Part shown: one piece after another, positions 61,454-64,000 of the stretch | How positions within the stretch are numbered: position 1 is the first letter of the stretch | Layout of the letters: each line of letters opens with the position of its first letter | Assembly: GCA_035307765.1 (NCBI GenBank) | Contig: DATGHU010000044.1 | Span: 62,001 to 126,000 of the forward strand | DNA from: a bacterium | GTDB lineage: Bacteria > Sysuimicrobiota > Sysuimicrobiia > Sysuimicrobiales > Segetimicrobiaceae | Direction of reading: 5' to 3' | DNA length: 64,000 nt | The notes under the pieces: model-generated | What the model was told of the DNA's origin: nothing | Seen by the model: the letters and a program-made list of their open reading frames with translations, nothing else | Database searches by the model: none | Translations under genes and position numbers: made by a program

Positions 61454-63739
61454 CTAGGAGGACTTCGCCAAAGCGACCGCGTTTCCGCCGCCCTCTTTGG
61501 CCCGATACATGGAGCGGTCAACGGCCTCGACGAGCGTGTCGGTGCTCTTGCCGTCCGCGGGATATCCGGCGACGCCGAGGCTGAGGGTAACCGAAGCGAC
61601 CTCGCGGTCGCTGATGAGGGGGGTGCTGTCGACGGCGTTCCGAATGCGCTCGGCGATCTCGGCGGCAATGGGTTTGGTGGTGTGGGGGAGGAGGATCATA
61701 AACTCATCCCCGCCGTAGCGGGCCACGAGATCGATCTGGGCGCGGTGTTCCTGGCGGAGGACTTGGGCAACGAGTCGGATGACCTCGTCGCCGCGGAGGT
61801 GCCCGTACGTATCGTTGTAGCGCTTGAACTTATCGATCTCGATCATGATGAGGGCGAGGGGGATTCCGTAGCGCATCGAGCGTTCGAGTTCGCGTTCCAG
61901 GGCTTGCCAGAAGGCGCGGTAGTTGAGCAACCCGGTGAGGCCATCGGTGGTGGCGAGCGCCTGCGTTTGCTCGTACAGCTGGGCCTTGCCGATGGCGACC
62001 GACGCGTACCCGGCGAGGGTGGTGAGAAGATCCAGATCCGCCTGGTTCAACGTCGGCTCTATCGCTTCCACATCGATCACGCCGATGACGTCGTCGTTGC
62101 TCACGATGGGCGCGCAGGCTTCCTGTGTCACCCGGGGATCCGTCGCCACATAGTCGGGGTCGCCGGCGACGTCGGTGACCAGAACCGCCTTACCGGTGCG
62201 GGCGACTCGTCCAATCACCCCCCGTGTGGTGGGCACGAGATCATCTGCGTTGGTGTAGCCCCGGTGGGCCATCAGCCGGAGGTGCCCGCCGTCCAACAGC
62301 CGGACCGTCGCCAGCGCGTAGTTGAGCGTCGTATGCAGTTCTTCAACCAGCGTGTCGAGGAGCTCGGTGGGCCGCAGCGAGCTGGCCACCCGGGTCACCG
62401 CTCGGTTCAGCAGCGCAAGCTGATGGGCTTTCCGCTCGGCTTCTTCCAGCAGCTGGACGTTCTGCGCCGTCAAGGCTTTGACGCGGGCCAGCGTTTGCTG
62501 CGATTCCTGATAGAGGCGGGCGTTGTTGACCACCAGCGCGGCCTGCGCGGCCAGCAGGGCTACGGCGCGCTCCTGGTGTTCGGTAAAATAGTCGGGGATC
62601 GGTTTGGTCGCGGCGAGGATCCCGACAGGTTCGGATCCCGCGAGAAGCGGCACGAAGATGGCGGAACGCACCCGCCCTGACCCGAAGATCTCCGCGCTGC
62701 GCGGTGCCCGTCGCGGATCGCGCTCGTAGTTGGCGATTCGCACCGGCCGACGCTGCGCCAATACCCATCCCGTCGCGCCTCGGTCGAGCTCCCCCGGCTC
62801 GGGCCTGAGCAGGGCGGGGTCGATCCCTGGGGTGCGGGCTAGGACGACGTCATCCCCGGACGGCCCTCGGAGGATGATCCACAGCATGTCGGGCTTGGTA
62901 ATCCGCTCCACGTTGTCGGCCAGCCGATTGAGCAGCTCGTCGAGGTCGAGCGTCTGGAGCAGGGCGGTCACCGCGCGGTGCACACCGACGAGTTCGTGCG
63001 TGATCTGGGTGCGGGAGGCGTACAAGAGGAGGACGATCTCCGCGATGATCGCGGGGATGAGGACGTACCCGATCTCCGGCGCCCGCGCCCCCGCACCCAA
63101 AAACAGGAGGGTGATGACCAGGCCGGATGCTCCGAGCACCGCGGTGGCGCTCACGCGGATCAGCATGTTGCCGGTCAAAATCCGCCAGAACGGTTCCCGG
63201 CGATTGACGGCAAGCGAGGCGCTGACCTGGACGGACGTTGCCAGGACGTAGACCACAATGCTTCCGATGACTGCCGGGAGAATGGCCTCGCTGGCCCGCG
63301 AAAGATCCGGGAGGCGGAGGGAGGGGGCACCCGACTGGATCATGTTCCACGTCAACCCGGTCAGGAGCACGGTGAGCGTGCGCTGCCCCGCATTGAACGC
63401 GGTCTTCTCCAGCGATCGGCGCCGCAGGACGCCGTTGCCGACCGCCATCCCGATCCCCGCGATGAGTGCCGCCGGGCCCGGGCCGATGATCAGGATCGCC
63501 GGCAGCGTCACGACGGGGCCGAAGGTCTGATAGCCGGCCTGGGGCAGGGGGATGGACAGCCATTCCATCAGAATGGCCAGGAACGCGAAGATGACGAGGA
63601 TCCCGGGGGAGCCGAGCGGCGCCCCGCGCAGGGCCTCCAGCAGCGCCATCCCCCCGAAGACCGGCGAGCCCCAGATGATGATCACACGGCCGAGGGTACG
63701 TAGGCGGTCTGCCAATTCGGGTGGGCTCCCGGAATGCAC
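61454..63739 (-). CDS. membrane-bound GAF-GAF-GGDEF protein (putative diguanylate cyclase)
   Basis: 761 residues from GTG 63739. Residues 1-265 hold about seven to eight membrane helices (MASE1/MHYT-unlike, PGPAALIAGIGMAVGNG). Two GAF domains follow (about 275-430 with GATGWVLAQRRPVRIANYERD; about 450-590 with RGVIGRVARTGKAVLVTDVAGDPDYV). The GGDEF domain (about 595-761) has DGLTGLLNYRAFWQAL, EIDKFKRYNDTYGHLRGDEVIRLVAQ, intact active site YGGDEF, and TLSLGVAGYP. No EAL domain. An active cyclic-di-GMP synthase is likely; the signal is unknown. Confidence 0.9.
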   Translation of the reverse strand: MHSGSPPELADRLRTLGRVIIIWGSPVFGGMALLEALRGAPLGSPGILVIFAFLAILMEWLSIPLPQAGYQTFGPVVTLPAILIIGPGPAALIAGIGMAVGNGVLRRRSLEKTAFNAGQRTLTVLLTGLTWNMIQSGAPSLRLPDLSRASEAILPAVIGSIVVYVLATSVQVSASLAVNRREPFWRILTGNMLIRVSATAVLGASGLVITLLFLGAGARAPEIGYVLIPAIIAEIVLLLYASRTQITHELVGVHRAVTALLQTLDLDELLNRLADNVERITKPDMLWIILRGPSGDDVVLARTPGIDPALLRPEPGELDRGATGWVLAQRRPVRIANYERDPRRAPRSAEIFGSGRVRSAIFVPLLAGSEPVGILAATKPIPDYFTEHQERAVALLAAQAALVVNNARLYQESQQTLARVKALTAQNVQLLEEAERKAHQLALLNRAVTRVASSLRPTELLDTLVEELHTTLNYALATVRLLDGGHLRLMAHRGYTNADDLVPTTRGVIGRVARTGKAVLVTDVAGDPDYVATDPRVTQEACAPIVSNDDVIGVIDVEAIEPTLNQADLDLLTTLAGYASVAIGKAQLYEQTQALATTDGLTGLLNYRAFWQALERELERSMRYGIPLALIMIEIDKFKRYNDTYGHLRGDEVIRLVAQVLRQEHRAQIDLVARYGGDEFMILLPHTTKPIAAEIAERIRNAVDSTPLISDREVASVTLSLGVAGYPADGKSTDTLVEAVDRSMYRAKEGGGNAVALAKSS

Positions 63740-63821
63740 GCTGCTGTATTCTGACTCTGTTCAGGAATGTATGCCCCCGTTGAGCGAGGCCTAGACAGGC
63801 GGTTCCCGAGGCGGGAGCGGA

Positions 63822-63881
63822 GGGTGTGCGGCCCCGGACGCCTTGGCGGCTAAGGGGCACACCCGGTGGGAGGCCGGGGCC
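63822..63881 (-). other. pseudoknot-capable sequence upstream of the GGDEF gene
   Basis: Two interleaved perfect 8-bp inverted repeats: GGGTGTGC (63822-63829) with GCACACCC (63857-63864), and GGCCCCGG (63830-63837) with CCGGGGCC (63874-63881). The order A-B-A'-B' allows an H-type pseudoknot or two competing hairpins. A small CCTT/AAGG stem lies inside. It is in the 5' region of the GGDEF gene. I do not recognise a known riboswitch. Confidence 0.45.
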
Positions 63882-63892
63882 GGTGGGGCGGG

Positions 63893-64000
63893 TTAGATTT
63901 CGGGCCGGGGCGGGGGGGCTGGCTCCGCCGGGGGGATGTCGGCCTGGCCGCGGCGCACGAACTCCTTGATCCGCCGCTCCAACTTGGGCCGGGGCATCAG
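63893..64000 (-). CDS. C-terminal end or short protein, unrecognised
   Basis: A minus-strand frame open from the window edge to TAA at 63893-63895. From a possible ATG at 63997 it reads MPRPKLERRIKEFVRRGQAD, then a Pro/Ala-rich tail ending RPEI. It may be a 34-residue protein or the end of a longer one. No function can be given. Confidence 0.35.
   Translation of the reverse strand: MMPRPKLERRIKEFVRRGQADIPPAEPAPPPRPEI

Noticed and set aside
59591-62680. 1,029-residue plus-strand open frame opposite rpsF, ychF and the GGDEF gene
   Set aside because: It runs across several real minus-strand genes and their gaps and has no recognisable family; high GC makes such frames common.

Overview
The window is a GC-rich bacterial chromosome segment centred on the replication origin. 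oriC lies at about 27.49-27.67 kb. Genes to its left (trpE through dnaA and its partner) are mostly on the minus strand, and those immediately to its right (rpmH to pdxT) are on the plus strand. Several features point to an uncultured Gram-positive-like (Terrabacteria) lineage: the order dnaA-dnaN-yaaA-recF-remB-gyrB-gyrA and rpmH-rnpA-yidD-yidC-jag-rsmG-parA-parB, RemB (DUF370) and DciA, a T-box leader, a LexA site of the Gram-positive type, MocR/PdxR control of PLP synthesis, and rpsF-ssb-rpsR-(DUF2232)-rplI-dnaB synteny. FO (coenzyme F420 precursor) synthase genes are also present. I cannot name the phylum from sequence alone; a deep branch related to Firmicutes, Armatimonadota or CSP1-3 is a guess.

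Region 1 (1-13.3 kb) makes aromatic compounds. All seven steps from DAHP to chorismate are encoded here. aroF, tyrA and trpE form one operon behind a T-box leader. aroE, aroC, a shikimate kinase-dehydroquinate synthase fusion, aroQ, chorismate mutase aroH and aroA form a second tightly packed operon ending in a TauE-type permease. Between them, on the opposite strand, lie a methyltransferase and cofG-cofH, whose product uses tyrosine.

Region 2 (13.5-17.1 kb) is a mixed set: a phosphoribosyltransferase, a frameshifted SDR dehydrogenase, a histidine phosphatase, TatA, a small zinc metallopeptidase and a DinB-like protein. Region 3 (17.3-32.9 kb) is the origin cluster: gyrase, RemB, DciA, RecF, YaaA, DnaN, DnaA, an unusual GHKL-ATPase plus winged-helix protein in the dnaA operon, oriC, L34/RNase P protein/YidD/YidC/Jag/RsmG, and ParAB with a perfect parS inside parB.

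Region 4 (33-36.9 kb) is vitamin B6: PdxR, a palindromic operator, a consensus promoter, an HD-domain protein and PdxST. Region 5 (36.9-54 kb) is accessory metabolism: a SIS-domain protein, a peptide-type ABC importer, CapA, PEBP, dipeptidase, polysaccharide deacetylase, UppP, an orphan molybdenum hydroxylase large subunit, PlsC, a shrunken MOSC protein, endonuclease III, a MarR-GNAT fusion with paired operators, and an EamA exporter.

Region 6 (54-64 kb) holds the replicative helicase DnaB, interrupted by two inteins. One splits the Walker A P-loop; its homing endonuclease has lost both acidic residues. The other is a mini-intein. The dnaB promoter has consensus -35 and -10 boxes with a full match to the Gram-positive LexA box in the spacer. 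Upstream are rplI, DUF2232, rpsR, ssb, rpsF, then ychF and a membrane GAF-GAF-GGDEF protein with a pseudoknot-capable sequence in front of it. The strongest leads are the doubly split, apparently SOS-controlled helicase and the GHKL-winged-helix protein beside the origin. No rRNA, tRNA, CRISPR array or insertion sequence was seen.
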